The notes below the pieces were generated by a model. It saw only the letters and a program-made list of their open reading frames with translations. It was not told the DNA's origin and ran no database searches. This document shows positions 33,096 to 45,018 of a stretch of 64,000 nt of DNA, in pieces. How positions within the stretch are numbered: position 1 is the first letter of the stretch; each line of letters starts with the position of its first letter. The position numbers and the translations under genes were made by a program. Source of the stretch: Cannabis sativa (lineage: Eukaryota > Streptophyta > Magnoliopsida > Rosales > Cannabaceae); NCBI RefSeq assembly GCF_029168945.1, contig NC_083610.1, forward strand, positions 77,057,580 through 77,121,579, written 5' to 3'.

Positions 33096-34224
33096 TGTAA
33101 AGTCCTTTTTTGGCAAGTTAGGTGACAAAATAATTTTTCCTTTTTATGGTAAGATTGCTATGCATTCATTTTCGAAATCTTACCTCTTTTATTCGGTTAT
33201 AAGTTGCCATTTTCCTTGTATGGAAAGTTGCACTTTCAGCTGAACTTTCCTTTGTTGAAAAACTTCTCAAAAGAGAAGGAATTCTCTTTTGGAAAGTTGT
33301 CTTTTTTAGGGAAACTTTGTTTATTGCCTTTTCCTTATTGATTTCGATTGTATCTTGATACAATCAGAATATCTAATCTGTTTTTGGCAGGAATCAAACA
33401 TTAAAAGAAGATCGGACCCGATTTTAGTAAGTTTCCGTTTACAGGCGGTCCATTTGCGTCAGCATCCGAATCTGATGTAGCAGATCGTGTTTCTTTTGGA
33501 AAGTTTTTGTACAGCTGCTAATTCGAACTTGTGGTTGCCTCTTTGGTTTCTATGATCTATAAATAGAGCCTAGAGAGCAACCATTCGAATTACCTCTTCT
33601 ATTATTCATTTTTTACATTTATCTTTTGAGAGAAGAGAGTGTTTCTTTGTTTTGTGAGAGCCTAGTTGTTCACCTAGGTTCTAGTTGTTCTATTTCTGTT
33701 CTTACTCTATCCTAGAGGTTGTGAAGAACTACTTGACTGAACAAGAGATTGGTCTTCGGGAGAAGACTTGATAAAGCCTTACTTCGGGAGGAAGTAAGCA
33801 CTTGGTCTTCGGGAGAAGACTTGCTAAAGCCTTACTTCGGGAGGAAGTAAGCACTCACACTTCAAAGACGAAGGGAGTTCGGGCTTGAAGGTGTTTCAAG
33901 AAGTCAGATTCATAAAGTGGATTACAAAGGATTGCGGCAATACTTTAGAGGGAGTCTAAACTTGTTTAAGTCAATTGTCTTTGTAATTTTGATACTTTAT
34001 TAATTGATTTCATTCTCTGGGCGTGGCCCCGTGGACTAGGAGTGTTCGTGAGAACACTGATACCACGTATAAATCTCTTGTGTCAAGTTATTTATTTTTC
34101 TGCAAATATTTTATATTACGCCCGTTCGGTTCTTTGTAGCAGAATTACTTTCTGCTGCTGCAAACGCTTACAGTTTTTATATTTTCTTATATACAACTGA
34201 CATTTGCAAAAACACGGTTTTTCA
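33096..34224 (+). repeat. 3' LTR of the Copia element
   Basis: 1129 bp with the same layout as the 5' LTR; TATA box at 33558-33566 and the same 53-bp tandem duplication. Relative to the 5' LTR it is 7 bp shorter. Almost all differences lie in its last 165 bp or so, for example CTGCAAAT for ACGCAAAT and CAACTGACA for CAATCGACA. Confidence 0.95.
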
Positions 34225-34564
34225 CAATTATATAACTAAATGAATATATACATTATTCTAAGTAAATATATTACACAAATATTTTAAAATTAGTCTAAGT
34301 GTTTATAAGTTATCTAATTAAACATAGAAAAATAAAGGAAAAAAATTCTTATACAATTGTTCTACGCATCAGGATTGTGAATCACTATAAGCAATTGTGC
34401 TTTCCACTCTCACACAGTAACGAATCAGTTTTTGCATTATATGTAATATTTTCCCCAAATTGTAAAAGTAAGTAAATATTTTATTAGTATATATATATTA
34501 AACTTTTTGTTAATATAATAAATAAGATAATTAATAATTAAAATTTACAGCTTTTGCATCAGTT

Positions 34565-34918
34565 ATGTATCTGCTAGGATTTGCATGTGTGGTGATGTCA
34601 CTGATGTATTTCAATACATAAAAACTACATTCTTGTCTTTTAGATTGTTTTGGACAATTTTCTAGTGATGTTTAGATACGTCTCAATGAACACATTTGAC
34701 TCCCTTAATTTCTCGTATGCCCTGTTTTAAAATTATATTAATATTTCAATTAATTAACACATAGGACTTAGCTAATGAAACTATTTATTATATAAAGAGT
34801 AATTAAATTATTACCACCTCAATATCGTATCAAGTTGTTGAGGAATTTTGCAGCCGCTTATAGGGTCTAAATGTATAATCTTTCCTGGCGTAGTGTCCTC
34901 TAGCATCCAATGTGCACT

Positions 34919-34920
<2 letters not shown>
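34565..34920 (-). pseudogene. Ulp1-like cysteine peptidase segment of the CACTA transposon
   Basis: On the minus strand 34918-34815 reads SAHWMLEDTTPGKIIHLDPI...LRW, then after a gap with stops and probably an intron, 34675-34570 reads CPKQSKRQECSFYVLKYISD. The order His (HW), Asp (HLDP), Gln and Cys (QECSFYVLKY) matches the catalytic residues of C48 (Ulp1/SENP) peptidases, which cleave SUMO. Here it is the C-terminal part of a transposon protein. I cannot see a continuous frame; it is almost surely inactive. Confidence 0.6.
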
Positions 34921-34955
<35 letters not shown>

Positions 34956-35139
34956 GATAGTGTACAAATAATTTTAAGTAATAATAAAAGAAATCATTTT
35001 TATTTATCTCTTAAGTAGGTTTTACCAAATATTCCAAGGAATGAAAAACATTTGGTATTGGCTTTTCATCATTGATAACCAACGAGTCAACTTATTTGTT
35101 GCATCCTCACACTTTTGATGCTTCTCTATATCAATTTAT

Positions 35140-37340
35140 AGTGCACTACAAGAAGCTTTGGGTCATAAAACTTCAAAAACTGTTTTATATCAAGTAACTC
35201 CTCCCAAATGCACCTACATTAAATTGTTAAATGTTAAAGTTTTATAATAATTTCAGCAGAAATTAATATATGAAGTTAATTAGGTTACAAAAAGTATACC
35301 TCATTCCAAAAAGCATTCGTTGGTTTCCAATGAAATCACACAACGCCACCTGCTGTACATCTTCCCCAGTTATCATGATCTAGGTAACGAGGCTCTATGA
35401 ATTCACGTGGTAACAAAATTTGGACTGTACCATTTTTATCTTTTATTCTCAAAAAGTCTTCAACCATGTATCTGATCGACCTGAAGATTTGTGTCATAAT
35501 ATTTGGAGTGAATAACAGATCAACACGATCACCGCTGACTTTTTGACAAGGCATAGGGCCTTTTCTGTTCGACATAACACTTTTTGATGGTGGTTGAGCA
35601 AGTGGACCCTATACAAAATACCATAATAGATCAAAATTTGTATATATAATTTGTAATGGTGATTTTTAAGAAAGAAATTTTACTTCTGATATTATAATTA
35701 AAATGTTTAGGCCAATGGAGGATTGTGTTCATCGTTTCCATAACATATTTTATCCCTGAATTGGTACTGTGATTTTTGCATCTTCTTGCAGCATTTCTGA
35801 AATTAGAACTCGTGCATGCGAATCATCATAGAGCATAGTATGAACTTTGATCACACTCTCTTTTTCATAAAAATAAGTTTTTGGCCATTCTGTTACTGAT
35901 ATTGTCCGAGCAAACAAATATTGTCTCAACTGCCCTTTGTTCAGCAAAATTGTACATGGGGGTTGCTCATACAGGGGAACATACTCTTGAGCATGTTCTT
36001 GTGGAACATAAAGGGGAATATACTCCTAAGTATGTTCTTGTGAAACATACTCCTGAGCATGTTCTTCTTGAACATACTTCTCATCATCATCTTGCTCTTG
36101 TTTGACAACAATTTTCTTCTTTTTAAGGGATCTAATTTATGCTTTTAATTTATCTATCTCTCTCTGTTTCTAAGCCACAGCATGAGAAACTTTCCATTTC
36201 TTCCTGTAAAAAATTTTAGGTGCCTTCGCAATAAACCTGCAAATTAATAAATGAAGTTAATGAATATTTATTTTGTGTAACTAATAAAATAACATAAATC
36301 AAGCATTAGCATACTCAGCATCCCTAACACATCTAGGATGCACTAGTATCCCTAACGCTTGCGTCAATATGTCATTTGGCCATGGACCTTAACTTGTCCC
36401 TGGCTAACTTTCTTCTCCAGTTCAACCTAGTGCACATTATCAAGAAATTAGTATATGATATATATGTATGTATATTGACTCATTATTATGTTATGAGTGA
36501 TTAATACTTACTATCTTAGTAGCAATTTCTATGTCAAAATCAGTGACAAGTTTCGTATTCTTTTGGTGAGATTCAATCCAAATATTATGGTGTGGGGGAT
36601 CTTGGACATCAAGTTCCTTTGTCTGCATTGTTTTACAAAACTTAAATGAGTACTATTACACATCTTGTTGTACATTGCTAGAAATTTATTTTATTAATTA
36701 TCATTTACTTACTACAATTTCTCTGAGGTTAACCATTCCACTTTGACCACTACGGTGTCTAGACTGGTTTTTCATTGATCATTCTCTTTGGAATTTACTA
36801 TTTTTTTACAATACAAACATAATAAATTAGCTACTAGTACTTGTATTTAAAATTTTATCTTAACATATAAAATTAGTACCTGAAATTGACGAGTTAGGCG
36901 ACTTGCAACAAATTTCAGCCAATCTTCTTGATCTATTTCAGGATACTTTTCTGTGATGTTGGCCAACTGTTGCATATCATTTTCTTCTATACGTGGATTT
37001 ATGATGTCATGCGTAATTCTGTTCTTGAAATCTTTCATTAAATCTTCTTGAACTATAAAACCCGCCTAGTTATGAAGTAAACAAATATTGTTAGAGTTAC
37101 ATTTGAATTAATCAAAAACACAAATTAAAATACTAACAAATAAATTCTTACCTTTACGTCATTCCAAATTTTGTTTTTTAGTGCTGGCCTGACCTTCCTC
37201 CAATCTTCATAGGAAATCTCAATCTGCCTACGACATCTAACTCCTAAAGTTGATATCAACTGGCAATAGTTTTTGCCATAGTATTGTCCTTTATCATTGA
37301 CTAGGAGGGGCAATCTTTTTCCTTGGTCCATCAACTTACT
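35140..37340 (-). pseudogene. Second ORF of the CACTA transposon (transposase_24-like)
   Basis: Pieces on the minus strand: 37334-37125 (LISTLGVRCRRQIEISYEDW...KNKIWNDV) and 37038-36847 resemble the plant transposase_24 pattern (gxxvR..ipi.y.dWr.v....K..iW..i). 36105-35950 encodes a repeated EYVPQEHAQ-like unit. 35947-35750 and 35575-35336 are further collinear fragments (FLRIKDKNGTVQILLPREF). They probably formed exons of one protein that continues into the Ulp1-like segment. Stops and frame changes make it nonfunctional. Confidence 0.6.
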
Positions 37341-37499
37341 TATATTGTGTATCTCCGTTTAACCTTGCCTAGGTATCATCCTAGGACACTCTGCTGCTGG
37401 GTCTAATTCTATGTCTGTACCTGAACCTGAGTTTGACATATCTACAACAGAAACGAACATAAACACAAGATAGCTATAATAGAGTAACTACATAAATAC

Positions 37500-39780
37500 A
37501 AATAGAGTAACTACATAAATACAAGTTAGCTAAAATTGTGTTTCACATATCTACCAATTAGATACGTTTTCTTTTCATTTTTGTTTACCTTTTGTTGAAT
37601 CACAATTGACCCATATTCCTTCATTGATATCATTTCTAATGTATTTGATATTTTCTTCTTTAAGGTTAAGATCCATTTCCACAACTTGTTCACGCATTGG
37701 TTGCCCAAAAATGAAGTCATCATAACATAAATCAACATTCTCCTCATCCTCTTCCTTTTCTAAGAACTTCCTTTCTGGTGTTGATAAAATAAAAGATCAT
37801 TTATCATCAACCCGATCAGAAATGTAAAAGTCTATACTATTTGGCTAGCCATGATGAATGGATCGTTCTGGATTCATCTCTTACTTAAATCAACCAAAGT
37901 AAAACCAAACTCGTCAATTTTTACCCCAATATTGTTGTCAACCCAAGAAAATTTAAAAAGTGGAACTCGGAATGCTAAATAATTTAGTTCCTATATTTCT
38001 TCAATAACTCCATAATACGTCATGGTACCTAAAACAAGGTTATTATCTTTTGCACTTGAAAAATGCATGGTTTCTGCGATGATACTTATGCTACTATGAC
38101 CTGTCCAGCATCAACTTGACTTTGTATAAAAATGTTTCCCCCTTACAATGTAAGCTTCATGATTTACTACCTCAAAGTTTGCTCCAAGAATAATACGGCT
38201 CAACTCATCAGATACTCCATGATTTGGTTCCTTCAACTTTTCTAGAAAGGTATTCTTTAACCATCTAATGAAAGTTTTGCAATGCTCGTCGTCAACCCAT
38301 TTTTGTTTATTTTTATAATATTTTAGAAACATTGATTGTAACAACTCCGTATGATCACTTCAAATCATAATTATCAAATTAGAATAAAAAGGTAATGTTG
38401 ATCAAGTTATTGTTCATTGTGACTAATTAAGGTTAATCAAAGGAAAAGCTTGCTGTAACCTACGTTATATATGGCTGAACCTCTGAATTATTGTTCATCG
38501 CGAATAATTGAGCTTCATCTAATCCAATCTTGGACACATTCACCATTGTTCCTTTCCCTCCTTAATTCTTTATCAACCTCATCTAGATCAGTTATTGATT
38601 TGCTAATCTAATTGCCTCAACTTCGGCCATCTACTCTAAACAAAACTCCACAACCTCTTCAAATATAAAACACTCAACCATAGATGCTTTCGGTCGATAG
38701 TGGTTACACACATGACTTTTAAATATCTTCATATTTATTTCAAATAGATACATATCCATCTCACTCATACTGATACGCACAACCTTCCTTCTCTCACTAG
38801 ATGAACCATTAAATGTATCATGATGTCAAAAAATGATAGCAGAAAAAACTTTTCAAGGTTGCACAAGGTTTAGACTGCATGTTCATGTAATGCATCTAAT
38901 TTTTCTTCGTAACTTATTAAAGAAAATGAAAACATGTGTCAATCACACTCGAACTTTTTTGGAAAGACTGATCCAATTGCAATTGGAAGCAAATGTTGCA
39001 TTAACGCATGACAATCATGTGATTTTATACCCATTACTTTCAATTCAACCATATTACCAAGTTCGTGATGTTAAATGAGTATCCATCAGGTACTTTCATC
39101 TCTGAAAATACTTTGCAAACTTTTTTGTCTTTTTTGGACAAAGTGAAACAAGTAAGAGGCAAATATAATCATTCACCTTTCTTTTCAGGTACCAGAGATT
39201 GTCTGATACCCATTTTAATGAGATCTAAACGACTAGATAAACCTTATTTAGTTTTGCAAGGAATATCAAGTAAGGTATTGATAATACTCTCACACACATT
39301 GACATCCAAACATTGTCGAACCATTAAATTTTTCTAATATGAAAAGGAAAAAAAGATTGACTTTCTTTGAAAATAACTATTTGTTTTCTTATTTATTTAT
39401 ATATTATTATTTTTCCATCTTTCCATACATAAAATCTACGAGTTCTACTTCTTGGAGAATTTGTTCCCCTAATAGTGGCAAAGGAGCCATATCTCCATCT
39501 TTAGTACCATCGAATATTTTCTTCTTTCGTCTAGGAGGATGATCTTTAGGCAAGTATCGTCTATGACCCATATAACACATCTTGTGTCCATTTGGCAAGC
39601 AACAAGCCCATGTGTTAGTGCAATAAATCGAACAACCTTGGTAACCTTTTGTGCTTAAGCATGATAAATTACTGTAAGCTAGAAAATCGCTAATAGTCGA
39701 CAATAACACTACCTTCAGATTAAAGAATTCTTTCTTAAAACCATCATAGGCCTGAACAACATTCTCATACAATTATATCA
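37500..39780 (-). pseudogene. TNP2-like CACTA transposase
   Basis: Collinear minus-strand pieces match TNP2: 39772-39407 (AYDGFKKEFFNLKVVLLSTI, LSTKGYQGC, GHKMCYMGHRRYLPKDH) is the transposase_21 core. About 39337-39185 holds a NVCESIINTLLDI-like block. About 39115-38960 reads KVPDGYSFNI and SHDCHALMQHLLPIAI, then CNHYRPKASMVECFIFEE near 38700 (DUF4218). 38344-38111 (FIRWLKNTF, LGANFEV, YIVRGKHFYT) and about 37970-37880 (VPLFKFSWVDNNIGVKIDEF) match the C-terminal DUF4216 region. TNP2 binds CACTA ends and catalyses transposition. Multiple frameshifts show it is dead. Confidence 0.8.
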
Positions 39781-40370
39781 AATCGTTAATTAATAGTTCT
39801 AAATATATATCGATATTATATCCAGTTTGTTGTGGGCCTAGCTAATATCATTAAAGAAAGCATATTAATTTTTTTTCATCACTAACCATGGAGGAAGATT
39901 GTACATAACAAGGAAGACAGTCCACGAACTATGAGTTTTAATCATCATTGCATTTGCCAATAATATGTTTGTTAGATTTTTATGAGTCAAGTGTGTTCAT
40001 GGAATGTTATTTTTTATGAAATATTTTATGGTAATTTTTAAAATTTATTTGACGTTTTATTCATCCTTAGGTTTTCTAAACTATTATTTCAATATAATTT
40101 TTGAGGGTTACGCCTCAAGGCTTACTTGCATTATTTTAAACATTGTAACTAATTATTAACTAATCTTACTCTAAATTACTAACTAGTAACTAATTATAGT
40201 ATACTAAATTATTAAGTAGTAACTAGTCCTTAATTTTACCAAAATTTTAGAAGCATAACGACTATAGTTGAACGTTCCCAAAAATTTAAAGCTATTAATA
40301 ACAATCAAACACAATCCAAAACTTTATAAACCAATCACAATAACATTTAACAATACAAAAATTTGTCACC
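39781..40370. other. Upstream part of the CACTA remnant, no gene seen
   Basis: AT-rich, with CTAATTATTAACTAATC-type repetition at 40150-40230. It would be 5' leader or intron of TNP2 on the minus strand. Confidence 0.35.
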
Positions 40371-40615
40371 CATCTGACCGCGTTATACATTCACTACGGA
40401 TGAATATTTAAGATATTCAAACTCATCTAACATGCATATTATTCTACCATCCGACTGTAGTACAATATATTGCAGAACATACTTCACTATAAATAAATAT
40501 TAAATGTATTTAAACTCATCTAACAGGCATATTATTCTACCCATCCGACCGCAATATAATATATCGCAGAACTTAATTACTATGGATGAATATTTAAGAT
40601 ATTCTAACTCTTCTA
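40371..40615. repeat. Three imperfect 75-95-bp tandem repeats
   Basis: Units start at about 40371, 40448 and 40542 with CCATCTGACCGC, CCATCCGACTGTAG and CCATCCGACCGCAA. Each contains TGAATATTTAAGATATTC or a variant and CTCATCTAACA(T/G)GCATATTATTCTA. They lie in the position expected for CACTA subterminal or leader repeats. Confidence 0.75.
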
Positions 40616-40807
40616 AGCATTGATAATTAATTAATAATAAAAGTTAGTAAATGTATATATATAGCTAGCTAAAAGCCAATAAACACCAAACAATTTAGAA
40701 CTTTGTAATTACCTCATAACCTGCAATATAAAGAAATACTATAAAATAAAAATTTAATTATTTAACTACTTACTAGTTATATAATTTATGAGTACTTAGT
40801 TACTAAC

Positions 40808-41736
40808 TGTTATACCCGAACTTCAGCTATTCACCAGAAGCTGACATGTGTACTATAAAAGGAATATGAATCAACTCAAATATTATAATAATTAAATTGC
40901 ATTATTAGATGCAGTTTAAGTAACTTGTTTTAATTAATTAAAGTTGATAGAAATATTCAAGCTCGCTGCCACATAAGCATGAGTGAGATAAGAATATAAC
41001 TATTACAAATGTAATTGATGAGACACTACGTCTATCTCAGGATAAACAGAGTATATAATAAGAGTGTATAAGACAAGACATCAAGGAGCTTACAACTCAT
41101 TGACCCACATACTTAGGAGTAAAAGTTTGCAACTCATTGACTCACATATTTGTACATGGAGGAAATAACTACATTTATCCATCTCACCTTTTATGCGACA
41201 GAGTAACCACCTCGCAAATATCTTTACGATATGAAGAAGACTATGAGGAGAAGTATATCTATACTTAGTATTTTTTCCTATAAAGACGGAAAAGAAGGAA
41301 AAATCACATTTAGCGAGAAATAACCTTCTTAGTCAGTATAACCATTTAAGGATAAAGACAAAGAGTGGTTGGATAGTTATTAGATATTATTCCATGTGCA
41401 TAAAAATAAAACGTGGGGAATGTCCACATTTCATGAACAGCTATAAATGAATAGATCCCAATAAAAATAACTGACATCCTATGCACCTATAAATAGGGCA
41501 GAATCCAGGGAAAAAGAGGATGGAAAACTTGCGAGAAAAAACTATTATTACGTTTATTGAGAATTGTACTCTATATCCAAAGAAATATCCCGAAAGGAAG
41601 GACTCGTGCAGTATATAGATTTTAAACTACAAAATCACGTTAAATATCTTGTGTTCAATTATTACTATTATTAAATTCTATGGTATATTTTTATGTAAAA
41701 GGCTATATATTTAGTTAACACAAATCTGCGTTAACA
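40808..41736 (+). repeat. 5' LTR of a Tat-type Gypsy element
   Basis: Runs from TGTTATACCCGAACTTC to TTAACA (inverted TGTTA...TAACA ends), 929 bp. TATA box TATAAATA at 41488-41495. It is followed at once by GTTTGATGCTTTCATTGAGA, the usual junction before gag in this group. The matching 3' LTR was not found. Confidence 0.65.
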
Positions 41737-41819
41737 GTTTGATGCTTTCATTGAGAGCCTTAGTAATAGAAACTCAGGAAAAATCCCTCCTTTGAGACAC
41801 AATTACAAACATATACCTA

Positions 41820-43960
41820 TGGCAGATAACATCACCCACAACGGAAGCCATCCAGAGAAACTAACCATCGCCCTAGAAAAGAACCTCAGGGATTGCAGAG
41901 AACCAACACAATTGAAACACCACGTTCTGGGAAGAACGATGGAAATTTCAATCCTACTGGTGAACATATCCCAGGGAGAAGAAGTAAAGATGCTTATGAT
42001 CCTACCAGATATGTCCCACTAGTGGAACTAGAAAACATGCAACTTCGATAATGCCTGGCTGAATTAAACCGACGAAATGCTAAGTTAGAGCGAGAAGCCA
42101 CGGCTGCCAGGGCAACCCAGGGAACCATTCCTCAAACTCAACCTGATCCATCTGTAAGGAGACCACAAGGAAGACCTCGAGGTTCCACGACCAGGAGGGA
42201 AGAGAATAACCAAGGGAATCCCACAAATGCTCAGGAAGAACAACTTAGGAATGCGAGGGATGTCCCAATGGATAGAGAAAATCCACCCAGCACAAGTAAT
42301 GCTAGAAATCAGGAGCATCAACGTGGTGCTCCAAAAACTTCCCACAGTTTTGCAAACCAGGGAAATGAACAAATTGATGTACCTGAGTCATCTTGCATGA
42401 ATGTGGATGCAAGACAATTGCGACCAAGAAACCAAGAAATCCTTCATAATGATGGAAGAAATCCTAGAAATAAACCTGGGTATGGTCGACCCCCAAGGCA
42501 TCCACAAAATAGGGGATGTGTGTCAAATTTCTTTTGGAGAAGAAGACCAATGCGAGATGAGACACATGAAGCAAGTTTGAGTACAGGAGAGTCACGATCC
42601 TACGAGCATAGTTGGTCAACTAAAACTAACAGACAAACGCAAGACGAGAATATATCTCGACATTATTTTACTGACCAAGAAAGTATGAGTAACTTGGGTA
42701 GTTACCAGTCTGAAAGTTATTCAGGGACTAGATCTGTGAGTAATTATGAGCGGAGGCATCGTGAACCTGATCTCTGCAAGCAATTAGATCGAAGGCAACC
42801 AGACCTTCGTGAGCACTTGAATCACAATGCACCTTATTTACGTAACCAACTTAATCAAAATGCAAATCAACAACCAGTGGATCGCATTCAGTTGCGAGTA
42901 ATACAATTGGAGGACAAATTTAGGAAATATCAAGATGGAGAATATGACAAACTGCTAGGATATGATTCAGATGAAGAAACTGAACCATTCCATCCTAACA
43001 TCCTAAACTCACAATTTTCTTAAGGATTTAAAAATTTGCATGTCTCGTAATATGACAGATGAACTGATCTAGTTGCCCACTTAAACAATTTTAACACTAT
43101 AATGCAAGCAAGCAATATTTCAAACAACTTGCGATGCATATTGTTTATGAATTCCTTAATAGGAGCCGCAAGTAGTTTGTTTGACAAATTCACCAACCAT
43201 TCTATAACTTCTTGGGAGTAGTTGTCAAAGGATTTCAAAAAGCAATTTTAGCCTACAAGAGATCGTCGACCAAAGGCATCCTTATTGACTAACATCAAGC
43301 AGCAACTAGGAGAGTCCCTTAAAGCATACTTAAGTCACTTCAATACAGTTGAAGCTAAAGTTAGAAATTTGAATGATAGCATTATTAATAGCCCTTTAGG
43401 CTATAATTAGAACTGATTTATCTACTGCATGGGGACAATTATGGGATGATTTGCAATGGCGTCCTATAAGGAATATCAATGAATTTAATGAAGGAGCATA
43501 GATTTTTGTGCAAAAAGAAGAAGCACAAAATGAGATGAAGCTGTTAAAGTCAGGCCCGAGAGATTATCCCAGCACTAGCACAGCAACAGCGAGCACCGTG
43601 ACTACGAAGGTAGAAAATCCCAATGGATCAAATACCAAGAGGAAGGATGAGTCAGGAGACTTATCCAAGGATAAGAAAAAACAAAAGAAGCATGAGAAGT
43701 ATGTACCTATATTATTCAGTGTATACTGAATTTAATGAGGTTCATGAGAACATCTACCTCGCCAATGAAAATTAGGTCACATTTTGCTGACCAGAACCGA
43801 TGAGGCATGCGAGGAATAAGCAAGATTCAACTAAGTATTGTCATTTTCACAAAGATATTGGGCATACAATCGAAGAATTTCATCAATTGAAACATGAAAT
43901 TGAAAGACTAATCTCGTGAGGATATTTTAGGCAATATATGAAGACATAGGGAAATGAGCC
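41820..43960 (+). pseudogene. Tat-type Gypsy gag
   Basis: ATG 41820 opens [14 protein letters not shown] hydrophilic Arg/Asn/Gln-rich region follows (ORF 42268-43023). From about 43050 to 43370, with stops, comes the gag core (HLNNFNTIMQ, LFMNSLIGAASSLFDKF, QQLGESLKAYLSHFN). Near 43835-43905 is KYCHFHKDIGHTIEEFHQLK, the Cys/His pattern of the Tat gag zinc region with the second Cys replaced by Phe. gag forms the particle; here several stops make it inactive. Confidence 0.75.
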
Positions 43961-44104
43961 TAATCAGTCCAACAACCCAAATAACCTAAGATTGAAACCT
44001 CCCCCGTAGAGGGCGAGGATATCTTAGTTATTTCTGGAAGGCCACACCTCGTAGGAAATAGCAATGGTGCACAAAAGAGGTACATTAATGAGGTAAAGAA
44101 TGAG

Positions 44105-45018
44105 TTGTCTGCATTCGCTCCAAAATCCTTGAAGAAAACAAAATCAGATAAACCAGCCATCATCTTTTCTAAAGAAGCTTCAAAGCATGTTCAATATCCA
44201 CATGCAGATCCTCTCGTGATAACAACTCAACTTGCCAACAAAAGAATAAATAGGATTCTTGTGGCTAATGAAAACTTTGTCAACATCCTTTATAAGGAAA
44301 CATTAAAGAAGATGGGATTAGAAGAGGCAAAACTAAGACCTTGCATGGTAAATTTGTGTGGGTTCACAAGCGACAATGTCGCCAGCCTAAGCATAGTTGA
44401 ACTTCTCTTAACTATGGGGGAACCACACTGTTTGCGACCCAAACGCAAGAATTTTTAGTCATCAACATCCTCTCTGTCTATAATGTATTGATGGGTCAAC
44501 CAGATTTAATTGGATTGGGGGCAATAAGCTCAATGAAGCACTTGTCACAGTTAGAGGCGACCAGCTGTTAGCCAGAGAATGCTACAGAGTGGAACTTAAA
44601 AATAGAAGAGCTAGTCATCGATTGATGGTAATTCTGACCGAAGAAACTGAGAAGGAAACAGAAGACTTGGATCCTAGGATCCATGATGATAATAACAAAC
44701 TTAAGTCAATCAAAGAGTTAGAAGAGGTGAATTTAGACCCGAACAATTCCATTAAGTGTGTTTATATTGGGAAAAGTTTGGGGGAAGAACTAAAAGAGCA
44801 ATTAATACACTTTTCTGAAGGCAAACCAAGATCAATCCGCTTGGAGCCATTCAGACATCTTTGAGATAAACTGAATGTGATTTGCAATCACCTTAATATT
44901 GACCCTAATTATCCTACAAAATGTCAAAAATGACGACCACTGGATCCTAAGAGACAAAACGTGCTCAAAGAAGAGTTTGATAAGTTGTTAACCAATAACT
45001 TCATATGAGAATCCTTTT
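44105..45018 (+). pseudogene. Tat-type Gypsy protease and start of RT
   Basis: 44105-44458 contains [20 protein letters not shown] then [16 protein letters not shown], where intact relatives have D-G-S-S; the catalytic Asp-Gly pair is lost. 44589-44864 matches the linker before RT ([14 protein letters not shown]). About 44875-45015 reads NVICNHLNIDPNYPTK, RPLDPKRQNVLKEEFDKLL, the RT N-terminus. The frame stops dead where an LTR begins at 45019. Confidence 0.75.

Larger units (their letters stand above)
23958..34224 (+). mobile_element. Complete Ty1/copia element, Sirevirus type
   Basis: A 10,267-bp element with LTRs 23958-25093 and 33096-34224, TG...CA ends and the perfect target duplication CAATT (23953-23957, 34225-34229). 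The order is LTR, tRNA-Met-like primer site, gag with coiled coil and two zinc knuckles, protease, integrase, RT, RNase H, an extra ORF, four purine tracts, LTR. Integrase before RT defines Copia; the long gag, extra 3' ORF and repeated purine tracts point to the Sirevirus (Maximus) group. gag-pol is interrupted by stops and frameshifts; the extra ORF is open. Confidence 0.95.
34225..40807 (-). mobile_element. Remains of a CACTA (En/Spm) transposon, minus strand
   Basis: Read on the minus strand from about 39775 to 34540 are a TNP2-like transposase, a second ORF with a plant CACTA accessory-type domain, and an Ulp1-like peptidase segment, all broken by stops and frameshifts. Tandem repeats lie upstream at 40371-40615. 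One terminus may be at 23590, beyond the Copia insertion. The 5' terminus is missing, probably cut by the Gypsy LTR at 40808. Confidence 0.75.

Noticed and set aside
35144..35156. CACTACAAGAAG as a CACTA terminus
   Set aside because: It lies within a coding-like part of the CACTA second ORF, has no partner end or target duplication, and coding traces continue past it to 34565.
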